A DNA stretch of 64,000 nucleotides. It comes from Bacteroidia bacterium. GTDB taxonomy: Bacteria; Bacteroidota; Bacteroidia; J057. The position numbers and the translations under genes are program-made. Position 1 is the stretch's first letter. Each line of letters opens with the position of its first letter. The notes under the pieces were generated by a model. That model did not search any database. It had not been told where the DNA came from and saw nothing but the letters and a program-made list of their open reading frames with translations. This document shows, piece after piece, positions 8,719 to 16,807 of this stretch. The stretch lies in the NCBI GenBank assembly GCA_022760475.1, contig JALEFZ010000096.1, forward strand, positions 186,001 to 250,000, written 5' to 3'.

Positions 8719-8756
8719 CCCTCTTTCTCCCTTATGGAGGAAGGGGGATTTTTTAT
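8719..8756 (+). terminator. intrinsic terminator after the beta-helix gene
   Basis: A 12-bp stem (CCCTCTTTCTCC with GGAGGAAGGGGG, two G-U pairs), 5-nt loop CTTAT, then ATTTTTT. It ends transcription from the plus strand just before the converging comF-like gene. Confidence 0.7.
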
Positions 8757-9436
8757 GATCGCCGGGCCATACCCAGGCTAGCAATTTTAATTTTGATATT
8801 GGGAGAAGCGTTAATCAATGCCTTGGCACATGCCTCAAGGGTTGAACCAGTAGTCACCACATCATCCACCAGCAATACTGAATCCGGCAAATCTCTTTTC
8901 ACAACAAAGGCTCCTGAAACATTCCTCCACCTTGCATCTCCCTTCTTTTTGGCTTGGGTCTGTGTTCGGCGTTTTCGAATGAGGCTGCGGATCGAGTATG
9001 GAATTCCAGAGATTTTGGAAATCCCTTTAGCGATTTGCTCTGCCTGGTTGTACCCACGCCTGGCACGCTTGGTCCAATGCAAAGGAACGGGTACAATTTC
9101 CCTGATCCCATCTAAAAATGAGCTTTCAAGGAGTGATTCTGCATAATTCATTCCCAAATAGCTCCCTATCTGAGGACTTTCCTTATACTTCAATGCCTGT
9201 ATGATTTTCTGAAATCGCCCGGCTTTGTCATAAAAGTATAGACTCGAGGCTCCCTCCAAAGGAAATTTACCCGCAAAACGAAAGTATAGCTCATTATTCT
9301 GAGGGAAATGGTGAAAGCCTGTTTCTTCAATTTGAGCAAGACAATAATAACAAATATGTCTTTCCTGGATACTCAAGGTCCTGTTGCAGGCATAACAACT
9401 TGAGTCAAAAATAATTCGATTGAGTTCCTTGATCAT
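8753..9436 (-). CDS. ComF family protein
   Basis: 227 residues. An N-terminal four-cysteine zinc knuckle (Cys14, Cys17, Cys29, Cys32) is followed by a phosphoribosyltransferase-fold domain with the PRPP-binding loop VLLVDDVVTTGSTLE (about 187-201) and the typical REIVPVPLHWTKRARRGYNQ segment. This is the standard ComF/GntX architecture and length. ComF proteins act at the inner face of the membrane in uptake of transforming DNA; in many non-competent bacteria the gene is kept with an undefined role. It is divergent from the dehydrogenase gene and transcribed alone. Confidence 0.9.
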   Translation of the reverse strand: MIKELNRIIFDSSCYACNRTLSIQERHICYYCLAQIEETGFHHFPQNNELYFRFAGKFPLEGASSLYFYDKAGRFQKIIQALKYKESPQIGSYLGMNYAESLLESSFLDGIREIVPVPLHWTKRARRGYNQAEQIAKGISKISGIPYSIRSLIRKRRTQTQAKKKGDARWRNVSGAFVVKRDLPDSVLLVDDVVTTGSTLEACAKALINASPNIKIKIASLGMARRS

Positions 9437-9494
9437 GCTGATAAGTTTTTGATCAAATAAACCAGCACAACTTAGAAATCCTTAAAATAAAGGC

Positions 9495-9525
9495 TTTGAT
9501 TTCAGTCAAAGTAAAAATACTTTTG
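9495..9525 (+). promoter_or_regulatory. promoter of the Glu/Leu/Phe/Val dehydrogenase gene
   Basis: TTTG at 9495-9498 and TACTTTTG at 9518-9525, spacer 19 bp: an exact fit to the Bacteroidota -33/-7 consensus (TTTG, TAnnTTTG). Transcription would begin around 9531-9533, which excludes a GTG start at 9528 and supports the ATG at 9567. Confidence 0.65.
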
Positions 9526-9566
9526 GCGTGATTATCCCATTAATTGTCATACCAACTATCTCTACT

Positions 9567-10808
9567 ATGCTAAGCAAACTCAAGGCCTTTGAACACAGCC
9601 CGGCCGAAATTGTATTTCAATGGAACGACACCGAAACGGAAGCCAAAGGATGGGTAGTTATCAATTCGCGCCGAAATGGAGCTGCAGGTGGGGGCACACG
9701 TATGCGCAAGGGTTGTAGCCTGGAGGAGGTTCTTTCACTGGCCAAAACCATGGAAATCAAATTTGCAGTGAGTGGTCCTCCGATCGGTGGGGCAAAGTCT
9801 GGAATTGATTTTGACCCCAAAGATCCAAGGAAAGAAGGCGTCCTAAAGAGATGGTATTCAGCCGTGAAGCCTCTTCTTAAGAATTATTATGGGACGGGTG
9901 GAGACATGAATGTAGACGAAGTTCATGAGGTGATTCCGATAACCCGCGAACTTGGAATCCTTCATCCCCAGGAGGGCGTAGTAAATGGCCATATCAAGGC
10001 TGGAGATTCTGATTTTCAACAAATTATTGAAAACCTGAGTAAGGGAGTTACCAAGGAAGTAACCTTTTACGATTATGCCCCGACTGGAACTGGCAAGGTC
10101 ATTACAGTCTCCGACATGATTACGGGCTATGGAGTTGGAATGTCGGTGGTGCATGCGTATGACCTTTGGAAAATGAACCGCATCAGCAAACGGGTGGTCA
10201 TTCAGGGTTTCGGAAATGTAGGAGGGGCAGCTGCGCTGACTTTGGCTTATCATGGCTTCAGAATTGTGGGAATCATTGACATAAGGGGAGGCATCATCAA
10301 GGAAGAAGGATTAAGTTTGGAAGAGGTTAAAGACCTATATATCAACCGTGAAGGCAACCAATTGCCAGGGGATAATCTGATCAGCTTTGAAGAAGCAAAT
10401 CAACGCATCTGGAACCTGGAGGCAGAAGTATTTGTCCCTGCAGCTGGATCAAGGATAGTTACCCGAGAACAAATAGAAAGCATGATCCAGACCTCCTTGG
10501 AGGTAGTGGCTTGTGGGGCTAATGTGCCATTTGCAGATAAGGAAATCTTCCTAGGGCCCACGACTATCCATGCCGACAATAACTGTCTGGTAATACCTGA
10601 TTTCATCGCAAACTGTGGGATGGCCAGGGCCTTTGCCTACTTTATGCAGAAAGATGCAATGATGGTGGACGCAGCCATTTTCCAGGATGTATCCCTAACG
10701 ATCCTGCGCGCATTGGCAAAAACCAGGTCAATCCAGAGCGATGCAAAGCAAATTTGGCAAAAATCTTTGGAATGGGTATTAGAGGAAATTATGCCTGGAA
10801 ATGAATGA
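9567..10808 (+). CDS. Glu/Leu/Phe/Val dehydrogenase
   Basis: 413 residues from ATG 9567; the promoter box just upstream places the start here rather than at the in-frame GTG 39 bases earlier. The N-terminal dimerisation/substrate domain carries the catalytic-lysine segment PPIGGAKSGIDFDP (about 71-84) and GTGGDMNVDE; the C-terminal Rossmann domain has GFGNVGGAAAL and VFVPAAGSR. The enzyme oxidatively deaminates an L-amino acid with NAD(P)+, feeding 2-oxo acids into central metabolism. Whether the substrate is glutamate or a branched-chain/aromatic amino acid cannot be decided from motifs alone; the length fits glutamate dehydrogenases of this phylum. Monocistronic. Confidence 0.88.
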   Translation: MLSKLKAFEHSPAEIVFQWNDTETEAKGWVVINSRRNGAAGGGTRMRKGCSLEEVLSLAKTMEIKFAVSGPPIGGAKSGIDFDPKDPRKEGVLKRWYSAVKPLLKNYYGTGGDMNVDEVHEVIPITRELGILHPQEGVVNGHIKAGDSDFQQIIENLSKGVTKEVTFYDYAPTGTGKVITVSDMITGYGVGMSVVHAYDLWKMNRISKRVVIQGFGNVGGAAALTLAYHGFRIVGIIDIRGGIIKEEGLSLEEVKDLYINREGNQLPGDNLISFEEANQRIWNLEAEVFVPAAGSRIVTREQIESMIQTSLEVVACGANVPFADKEIFLGPTTIHADNNCLVIPDFIANCGMARAFAYFMQKDAMMVDAAIFQDVSLTILRALAKTRSIQSDAKQIWQKSLEWVLEEIMPGNE

Positions 10809-11150
10809 TTTTTTAACCTTATAAATCATAAATGAAACATTTTCCATATTTATAACTCACTTTAAATCAGAAAAAAACAAAAATTTTCATTACTTAATTC
10901 TATCACCTTTTTAAGTAGCAAAAACTTAAAATTCTGAAGTTTTTGTTATCAGAATATTAATATTTCTGGCAAATAGTATTTTTACACAATCAGCTATTTA
11001 TTCAGATACTCAAAAATTATATATTTGAATCCAAAGGGGCTAGCGTAAAACAATTTGTAACATAGATTTTGTTAGAATAATATGACTTTTTACGCAACTT
11101 TCTACCTGTGATTACTTATATTCTATATCTAGTCTAATCATTACCCCCGT
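10809..11150. other. 342-bp AT-rich gene-free stretch
   Basis: No open frame of note. It holds a -7-type box (TATATTTG, 11020-11027) upstream of the phosphatase gene. The dehydrogenase stop is followed by a weak ATGATTT...AAATCAT inverted repeat that could serve as a terminator. Confidence 0.4.
11020..11027 (+). promoter_or_regulatory. candidate -7 box upstream of the phosphatase gene
   Basis: TATATTTG fits TAnnTTTG exactly, but no TTG/TTTG lies 19-21 bp upstream. It would give a leader of about 115 nt before the ATG. Confidence 0.3.
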
Positions 11151-11702
11151 ATGTATTCTCGTATTTTTTGGATAAATAAAGAATACCCTGGCAAACTAGG
11201 AATCATGACTCGTCCTTCAGGAGAGATCTACCTGAAAAGCGAGTTACAGAATATCAAAAGAGCTGAAGCCAACATATTGGTTTCGCTACTTGAGGATACT
11301 GAATTGGAGAAGATGGAGCTTCAAAACGAGGGACAATACGCTTCAGATATGGGCTTAAAGTTTATTCACTTTCCCATTCCTGACAGAGACATTCCTAAAG
11401 ACAGTGAAAAGGCAATAGAGCTTGTTAAGCTCATGGCTAAAGCCCTAAAAGACGGTTCCAATGTCATTGTCCACTGCCGCAAAAGCATAGGGAGATCTCC
11501 CATGATCGCCGCAGCCGTGATGACCTGGCTAGGCCTTTCTCCCAAAAAAGCCTTTCAACACATCAAGAAAATCCGCAGGGCACAGGTGCCTGATCAAGCC
11601 AGTCAATTGAGATGGGTCGAGGAAGTCGCCAAGATAAGTCCTGTACAAAAGAAAAACTCCACCAAATCACTCTTCGAAAGAATGTTTAGTGGAGATGCTT
11701 AA
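11151..11702 (+). CDS. dual-specificity-type protein phosphatase (CX5R)
   Basis: 183 residues, cytoplasmic. The signature VHCRKSIGRS contains the CX5R phosphate-binding loop (Cys109 to Arg115), with the general-acid aspartate plausibly in FPIPDRDIP about 30 residues before it, the normal DSP arrangement. The region after the loop (SPMIAAAVMTWLGLSPKKAFQHIKKIR) is the usual helical cap. Such enzymes remove phosphate from Ser/Thr/Tyr or from phosphoinositide-like or RNA substrates; no partner kinase lies nearby. The N-terminal about 15 residues (YSRIFWINKEYPGKLGIM) resemble the start of bacterial kinase-associated phosphatase-like proteins. Converges on the YceI gene. Confidence 0.82.
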   Translation: MYSRIFWINKEYPGKLGIMTRPSGEIYLKSELQNIKRAEANILVSLLEDTELEKMELQNEGQYASDMGLKFIHFPIPDRDIPKDSEKAIELVKLMAKALKDGSNVIVHCRKSIGRSPMIAAAVMTWLGLSPKKAFQHIKKIRRAQVPDQASQLRWVEEVAKISPVQKKNSTKSLFERMFSGDA

Positions 11703-11720
11703 TCTTTGGTAGACAAAACC

Positions 11721-12377
11721 TTATTCAGCGACGATTTTGACCTTAAGTCCGATTCTGTCGTTGATGATCTTGTTTTTGATGGTGCCGATCAATCCTGATC
11801 TGTACATCACCCCCCATTTGGTGCGATCGATGGTGAATGGCTCACTTTCAGCCTCAATTTTTCCTCCTTCCTTTGTGATAGAAGCGGGGAAAGTAATGCT
11901 TTTTATACTATCCTTGATGCTCAGGTTCCCAATAAGGCTCATCCCGCTGGCAGAATCCTGGCCTACTTCAGAAATGACAAACTTGGCTTCAGGGTAAACA
12001 TCAGTCTCGAAAAAGTCTCCTCTACTCAGATGTCCTTCGAGGTTTCCCTTGCCTTTTCCCTGAATATCTAGCACTTCAATGCTATTCATGTCAATAACAA
12101 ATTCTCCTCCCTTCAATTCTCCATCTTTCATCAGAAGTTGTCCTGATTTTACTTTAATGCTTCCGTTATGCCCTTCATCTCCGGGCTTGGTACCCTCCCA
12201 GCTGATCAAGGAGAGTTCTGTATTTACAGCAAGGGTATCGTAGGATACCTCAGATTTAACAATTGTTTTGGCTCCTTCTGCATCTACCTCCTTGCCTTCA
12301 GGTGCATTGTTACAAGAAATAAACACCATGGATAGGATGGACATCAATACAGTTAAGTTGCTTGCCAGACTTTTCAT
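11721..12377 (-). CDS. YceI-like lipoprotein
   Basis: 218 residues from the ATG that begins a clear lipoprotein signal (KSLASNLTVLM..., lipobox VFISC, Cys22); longer in-frame extension upstream is not protein-like. The mature protein is a YceI domain: LSLISWEGTKPG, GQLLMKDGELKGGEFVIDM, LEGHLSRGDFFETDVYPEA and a C-terminal FTIDRTKWGVMYRSG. YceI proteins form a lipocalin-like barrel that binds a long polyprenyl or lipid chain in the periplasm. Lipid anchoring to the envelope is common in Bacteroidota members. Transcribed towards the phosphatase gene; the upstream gene on the same strand is 115 bp away. Confidence 0.88.
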   Translation of the reverse strand: MKSLASNLTVLMSILSMVFISCNNAPEGKEVDAEGAKTIVKSEVSYDTLAVNTELSLISWEGTKPGDEGHNGSIKVKSGQLLMKDGELKGGEFVIDMNSIEVLDIQGKGKGNLEGHLSRGDFFETDVYPEAKFVISEVGQDSASGMSLIGNLSIKDSIKSITFPASITKEGGKIEAESEPFTIDRTKWGVMYRSGLIGTIKNKIINDRIGLKVKIVAE

Positions 12378-12492
12378 ATTAGATAAATGATTAATAAAAG
12401 AGTACGTTTTTACAATCCCGCAACCCTGTCCACAACAGAAAGTTTTCGGGTATGTGAAATTTAAATGTGATCGCGAAGAAGGCATAAGCTTT

Positions 12493-12843
12493 TCAGCTAG
12501 TACAACCCGGAGATAAATTTTCCGGTCTGCAGACCCCGGCTCCTTGAAGCAAAGATGCAAGTTTCAGCTCAGCTATTCCTTCTTCTACCAATTCCCTCAC
12601 ATCAAGGAATTCAAAATAATTCAAATGCAAGGAGATTTTACCTTTGACCCATGAGATGTCTACACATTTTTCTTCAGGTCGAAACATGGCCTCTTTCAAA
12701 TCCCTATTATTCAGGTAAGTTTTCAGTTGAATCAAAGTCCTTTTGTTGAGCGTCAAAGAAACTGCACCCAGACACAACCTTAGCTCTCCACGCTTTTTAC
12801 ACCTGACCAAATGCCCACCTTCATTTCTAAAAAAAACCTCCAT
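12493..12843 (-). CDS. hypothetical small protein
   Basis: 116 residues, no signal peptide. The pattern GHLVRCKKRGELRLCLGAVSL near the N-terminus, followed by a long helix (TLIQLKTYLNNRDLKEAM), resembles small Bacteroidota proteins of the DUF6686 type, but this is a weak recollection. The C-terminus carries two cysteines (GVCRPENLSPGCTS). It has a near-perfect promoter immediately upstream with a leader of only about a dozen bases. The product is possibly metal-binding, given four cysteines in total; function unknown. Confidence 0.6.
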   Translation of the reverse strand: MEVFFRNEGGHLVRCKKRGELRLCLGAVSLTLNKRTLIQLKTYLNNRDLKEAMFRPEEKCVDISWVKGKISLHLNYFEFLDVRELVEEGIAELKLASLLQGAGVCRPENLSPGCTS

Positions 12844-12861
12844 ATTTATTTTTATTTAGAC

Positions 12862-12894
12862 CAAATATAAATAAGTTGCATTCAGTAATGCAAA
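12862..12894 (-). promoter_or_regulatory. promoter of the 116-residue unknown gene
   Basis: On the minus strand TTTG (12891-12894), 21-bp spacer, TATATTTG (12862-12869): an exact Bacteroidota -33/-7 match. The expected start of transcription is near 12855, about 12 bases before the ATG at 12843. Confidence 0.65.
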
Positions 12895-12991
12895 TTATCA
12901 CAAATTGAGCAGCATGAGTTTGGGCTAATACGTTTAACAATTGCTCGATCCCTACAGTTGGGTCTTTTTGGATATATAAAATTTCACAATT

Positions 12992-13546
12992 ATGCACACT
13001 GAACCTTTGAACTCAAAAGAAGAATACCTGGGTAACCCAGTCGGATTGGAAGAGTCTACCGCCAAAGAAATGGGAAATCAATTGGATCGCCATCTTTCGA
13101 GCATGATGATCCTGTATCAGCAATATCACAAGCATCATTGGTTGGTAGAAGGTCCTCAATTCAGAGATCTACACCTATTTTTTGAAGACCATTACAATCA
13201 GTTGCATGGCCTATTTGACCAGATTGCTGAGCGCATCACTGTGCTAGGTGTGGTACCTACGGTACACCCATTGAAAGTAGTAGAACTATCCTACATCGAA
13301 CACGAACCTGAAGGAGTCTACTCCCTCAGGGACATGCTTATCCATGACCTGAATGCTGAGAAAAAAATGGCACAGGAACTACGAGTTTCCTTCAAAAAGG
13401 CCATGGAACTTGGCGATGTAGCAAGTTCATACCTCCTTCAAGAAATCTCATATAAAACAGAAGACCGTGCTCAACACGTTCTGCACTTTTTGGAAGACGA
13501 TACCCTTGTTCCTGAGATCGTGGTATCGGATAAGGAAGAAGCCTAA
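12992..13546 (+). CDS. dps: Dps-family ferritin-like protein
   Basis: 184 residues. The Dps di-iron site motif is intact: KHHWLVEGPQFRDLHLFFED (about 48-67) supplies the ferroxidase His, Asp and Glu residues shared between subunits, and a four-helix bundle follows (LRDMLIHDLNAEKKMAQELR; EISYKTEDRAQHVLHFL). Dps assembles a 12-mer that oxidises Fe(II) with peroxide and stores iron, protecting DNA. A charged C-terminal tail (VVSDKEEA) extends past the bundle. Upstream is an imperfect promoter (ATTG, 21-bp spacer, TACGTTTA). A 50-codon gene begins 10 bp downstream. Confidence 0.88.
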   Translation: MHTEPLNSKEEYLGNPVGLEESTAKEMGNQLDRHLSSMMILYQQYHKHHWLVEGPQFRDLHLFFEDHYNQLHGLFDQIAERITVLGVVPTVHPLKVVELSYIEHEPEGVYSLRDMLIHDLNAEKKMAQELRVSFKKAMELGDVASSYLLQEISYKTEDRAQHVLHFLEDDTLVPEIVVSDKEEA

Positions 13547-13556
13547 TTTTAAGTAA

Positions 13557-13709
13557 ATGGGAAAGAATAAAGGGAAAAAGAAAAAGTGTTGTGAGAAGTG
13601 GAAGAAGAAAGGCAAGGCCTGTAAGAGCTGCCCGATTTCACATAGCCTGAGAGTTGGCTCTACAAGTTCAGGCAAAAAGAAAATGTTGTTGGAGGAAATG
13701 TACTTTTAA
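13557..13709 (+). CDS. 50-residue Lys/Cys-rich mini-protein
   Basis: Small but convincing: the ATG lies 10 bp after the dps stop and a perfect terminator follows the stop. The product is extremely basic (GKNKGKKKKCCEKWKKKGKA) with a CC pair and a CxxC (CKSC), i.e. four cysteines within 15 residues, then a Ser/Gly linker and a hydrophobic end (MLLEEMYF). The cysteine spacing suggests a metal- or iron-sulfur-binding knuckle on a nucleic-acid-binding tail. I recall similar short CCEK-type proteins in Bacteroidota but know no function. Co-transcription with dps suggests a role in metal or oxidative stress. Confidence 0.6.
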   Translation: MGKNKGKKKKCCEKWKKKGKACKSCPISHSLRVGSTSSGKKKMLLEEMYF

Positions 13710-13725
13710 GCATCCCTTTTAAGAT

Positions 13726-13755
13726 AAAAAGGCTGTCCTTTCGGACAGCCTTTTT
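13726..13755. terminator. bidirectional intrinsic terminator
   Basis: A perfect 13-bp stem AAAAAGGCTGTCC / GGACAGCCTTTTT with loop TTTC. The A and T tracts allow it to serve both the dps operon (plus) and the converging chelatase-like ATPase gene (minus). Confidence 0.88.
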
Positions 13756-13757
13756 AT

Positions 13758-15290
13758 TTAGCCTTTTTCATAATATCCTCCATAATCATCCTCCTCGTCA
13801 TCATCAAGGCCAGGAATGTCAAGCATTCCACTCAATAAGTCTTTGAACTGGGTTCCAGAACCGGTTTCCAGGGCTGCTTTGCCTACAAGTGAATATTCAG
13901 CTAAGCCATGAAGTACAAACTCCATCAACAGGTACTTGTGCTTTTTCTCCACTTTCTTGTGGAAGTCCTTGATCAAGTCGGCCAGGCCAGGAACCTTGTC
14001 CAATTCTTTCTGATATTCCCTTTCGGACATATCACTCAATAAATCCAGGGCATTTCCGCGGCTGAACCATTGTGAAATGTCTCTGTAGGGATTGGTAGGA
14101 GCATTTCTTTTGATCTTTTCAGGATTTGGGAAATACTCTACAAAGGTTTGGCGAATGGCTTTTGAAATGAGTTTTTGAGCTACAATGGCAGCACCTTCTT
14201 GCTCACCTTCATATACCAGTTCGATCTTTCCAGTGATCGAAGGTACAATTCCTACCAGATCCCCTACCCTGCTATACCCTTCCTTTTCATCATTGATGAT
14301 CATTCTGCGCTCAATGGCAGAATTCAGATTTTCGTAGGCAGTAATGGTCAAACGAGCAGAAACACCTGATTTTTCATCTACGAATTCGGAATCTCTTGCT
14401 TCGATAGCAACCTGCTCTACCAGCGTAGCCACTAGGTCATCAATCTTTACATTTGACTTTTGTTCCTCAGCCAAGCGCGCCTCCTGCGTCGTAATCTGCT
14501 TGGAAAGATCTATAGATTTGGGATAGTGAGTAAGAATCTGTGATTCTATTCGGTCTTTCAATGGAGTAACGATGCTTCCTCTATTGGTATAATCCTCGGG
14601 ATTGGCAGTGAAGACAAATTGTACATCCAATGGCATTCGGAGTGAAAAACCACGAATCTGAATATCTCCTTCCTGAAGTACATTGAACAGGGCAACCTGA
14701 ATCCTTGGCTGAAGGTCAGGCAGCTCATTGATCACAAAAAGTGAACGGTGAGACCTGGGGATCAGACCAAAGTGAATCACCCTTTCGTCAGAATAGGGAA
14801 GTTTCATGGTAGCAGCCTTGATGGGGTCAACATCCCCTACAAGGTCAGCAACAGTTACATCTGGCGTAGCCAGTTTTTCTACATAGCGGTCATTGCGGTG
14901 CACCCACTCGATGGGAGTTTCATCTCCTTTTTCAGCAACCAGATCCCGGGCATATCTGGATATAGGTAACAAAGGATCATCGTTCATTTCAGATCCAGCA
15001 ACGATGGGTATGTATTCATCCAATAGCCCAACCATTTGCCTTGCAATACGAGTCTTTGCCTGTCCACGCAATCCCAGTAGGATGATGTTGTGTCTTGACA
15101 ACATGGCCCTTTGCATATCTGGAATGACCGTCTCCTCATAGCCCACAATTCCGGGGAAAATATCCTCCTTATTGCGCATCTTTGTGATGAGATTGGCGCG
15201 GAGTTCCTCCTTGACAGATTTGGATTGATACCCGGCAGCTTTCAATTGCCCCAGGGTTTTGAGTTGTACCAGAGATTTGCTATCGATCAT
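13758..15290 (-). CDS. magnesium-chelatase-like AAA+ ATPase
   Basis: 510 residues from ATG 15290 (a TTG five codons upstream is possible). AAA+ core: Walker A GLRGQAKT (73-80), Walker B LFVINE with Asn188-Glu189 in place of the usual Asp-Glu, sensor-1 FTANPEDYTNRG, and an arginine-finger-like PLKDRIES. The Asn-Glu-Leu-Pro-Asp-Leu variant is, as far as I recall, normal for the BchI/MoxR-related branch found in many bacteria, where the ATPase works with a von Willebrand A protein to remodel a target. No such partner is in the window. The C-terminal about 170 residues are helical and end in an acidic tail (DDDEEDDYGGYYEKG). Cytoplasmic; substrate unknown. Confidence 0.8.
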   Translation of the reverse strand: MIDSKSLVQLKTLGQLKAAGYQSKSVKEELRANLITKMRNKEDIFPGIVGYEETVIPDMQRAMLSRHNIILLGLRGQAKTRIARQMVGLLDEYIPIVAGSEMNDDPLLPISRYARDLVAEKGDETPIEWVHRNDRYVEKLATPDVTVADLVGDVDPIKAATMKLPYSDERVIHFGLIPRSHRSLFVINELPDLQPRIQVALFNVLQEGDIQIRGFSLRMPLDVQFVFTANPEDYTNRGSIVTPLKDRIESQILTHYPKSIDLSKQITTQEARLAEEQKSNVKIDDLVATLVEQVAIEARDSEFVDEKSGVSARLTITAYENLNSAIERRMIINDEKEGYSRVGDLVGIVPSITGKIELVYEGEQEGAAIVAQKLISKAIRQTFVEYFPNPEKIKRNAPTNPYRDISQWFSRGNALDLLSDMSEREYQKELDKVPGLADLIKDFHKKVEKKHKYLLMEFVLHGLAEYSLVGKAALETGSGTQFKDLLSGMLDIPGLDDDEEDDYGGYYEKG

Positions 15291-15527
15291 ATTTGTTTGA
15301 TTCAAAGAGGACGGTATTTTGTGACATGGAAGTTGGATTTTTCTTCAATACAAGGATGATTTAGCTTAATACACTGTGATAGGTATAGAATGAATTTTGC
15401 TACTCCTCAATTTTTTGAAAAATCTAATCCAAGATATAGTCTCCTTTTTTATTCCCCAACAAAACTAAGTTAATAAGGATTTTGTTAGGAAAATTAATTT
15501 CAAAAACTAAGGCCAAAAGCCTATTCG

Positions 15528-16493
15528 ATGACATTTGATGAAAAGCTATTTATAGAGCGCTTATTTGCACAGGATGCTCCTTTTGAAGCCCTGGCAGAAG
15601 AATTGTGGAATTATCAAAGAGTTAGCAATCCAGTCATTCGGGAATTTGTAGATCGATTGGGCTGGGAGGGACCGGTTTCTATTCCTATTGAGTTTTTTAA
15701 AGAAAAGACTCTGAAGGCAGGAGAGTTTCAATCAGAAGCAATTTTCCAATCTTCAGGAACCACAGGCCAGCAGACTTCCAAGCATCATGTCAAAAGCCTC
15801 AAATTATATGAGCAAAACCTTTTGCACGGTTTCAATCATGCCTTTCCCAAAAAAGAATATAAAATTCTGGCTTTGCTTCCTTCTTATTTGGAAAGAAACA
15901 ACTCCTCTTTGGTTTACATGGTCAATTCATGGATCGAGTCATTTGGACTTCCAGGCTCCGGTTTCTTTCTTTATAATTTTGAGGAATTAAAAATTGCCCT
16001 TCAATCTGCGATTCTAGCAAAAGAGCCTATACTCATCATCGGAGTATCTTTTGCCTTACTTGATTTTGTAGATGCGTTTCCAATTTCTATACCCAAGGAC
16101 AGTATAGTCATTGAGACCGGAGGCATGAAGGGAAGGAAAAAGGAGATGATTCGAAGCGAACTTCATGCTGTTCTTCAAAAGGGTTTTGGAATTGGCAAAA
16201 TCCACTCAGAGTATGGGATGACAGAAATGATGAGCCAAGCTTACACCAGGGAAGACGGGAGATTTGTTCCTGCGCCTACATTAAGGGTTTGGACTTCGGA
16301 TTTTCATTTACAAAAACTAAAAGCTCCACCAGGCAAAAGCGGTCGTTTGCACCTCATTGATTTGGCGAATATTCATAGCTGCGCCTTCATAGCTACGGAT
16401 GACATAGGCAGGGTCTACGAAGATGGAAGTTTTGAGGTCTTGGGTAGAATTGATACCGCAGAACTTAGGGGCTGCAACCTCATGTACATTTGA
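15528..16493 (+). CDS. LuxE-like acyl-protein synthetase / adenylate-forming enzyme
   Basis: 321 residues. The N-terminal half has the AMP-binding loop QSSGTTGQQTSKHH (about 73-86), and the C-terminal part has YGMTEMMSQAY and DDIGRVYEDGSFEVLGRID, the motifs of the LuxE/PaaK branch of adenylate-forming enzymes. LuxE activates a fatty acid as acyl-AMP and transfers it to an enzyme cysteine. The substrate here is unknown and no lux genes are present. The protein is shorter than full acyl-CoA synthetases (about 500) because it lacks the large C-terminal subdomain, as expected for LuxE-type members. Monocistronic or with the following mini-gene. Confidence 0.8.
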   Translation: MTFDEKLFIERLFAQDAPFEALAEELWNYQRVSNPVIREFVDRLGWEGPVSIPIEFFKEKTLKAGEFQSEAIFQSSGTTGQQTSKHHVKSLKLYEQNLLHGFNHAFPKKEYKILALLPSYLERNNSSLVYMVNSWIESFGLPGSGFFLYNFEELKIALQSAILAKEPILIIGVSFALLDFVDAFPISIPKDSIVIETGGMKGRKKEMIRSELHAVLQKGFGIGKIHSEYGMTEMMSQAYTREDGRFVPAPTLRVWTSDFHLQKLKAPPGKSGRLHLIDLANIHSCAFIATDDIGRVYEDGSFEVLGRIDTAELRGCNLMYI

Positions 16494-16558
16494 AGTGGAG
16501 AATTAATTTAAACCATTCCTTCTTTTCTTCGTTCCCTAGGGAAATTATATTTCTCATT

Positions 16559-16738
16559 ATGTCTCATGTTTTTGAAAAATCCCTTTGTTTTTCCTGCAAA
16601 TTGAGGCGAGACATCCTTACCAAACGTGGGTCCACCTTTTGGATGTGCATGAAGCATAAAGAAGATCCTCGATATGGGAAATATCCCCCTCAGCCGATTT
16701 ATGCTTGCAAGGGCTATTTGGAAAAAGAAAAAAGGTAG
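16559..16738 (+). CDS. 59-residue four-cysteine protein
   Basis: Starting at the ATG (a GTG further upstream would add residues that look untranslated), the product has CFSC near the start and two later cysteines (WMCMKHK and IYACKGY), with the conserved-looking KYPPQPIYACKGY end. This is a zinc-ribbon-like or redox mini-protein pattern that I recall as a recurrent Bacteroidota small protein; its function is unknown. It follows the LuxE-like gene by 65 bp and converges on the PKD gene. A 6-bp hairpin (GGTAGG / CCTACC) overlaps its stop. Confidence 0.6.
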   Translation: MSHVFEKSLCFSCKLRRDILTKRGSTFWMCMKHKEDPRYGKYPPQPIYACKGYLEKEKR

Positions 16739-16807
16739 GCCCTCCCCCCAGAAGACCTACCAGATAAAAACCCCAAAATAATACAGCACGAACTACCAAA
16801 AATCTTA

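Noticed and set aside
12900..12940. dps promoter ATTG, 21 bp, TACGTTTA
   Set aside because: Spacing fits, but the -7 box ends in A instead of G, so it was left out as a separate feature and only mentioned.
15460..15467. Minus-strand TAGTTTTG upstream of the chelatase-like gene
   Set aside because: No TTTG at the -33 position and a leader of about 170 nt; too weak.
16734..16761. GGTAGG / CCTACC hairpin at the stop of the 59-residue gene
   Set aside because: Six pairs with a 16-nt loop and no T-run; noted in the gene entry only.
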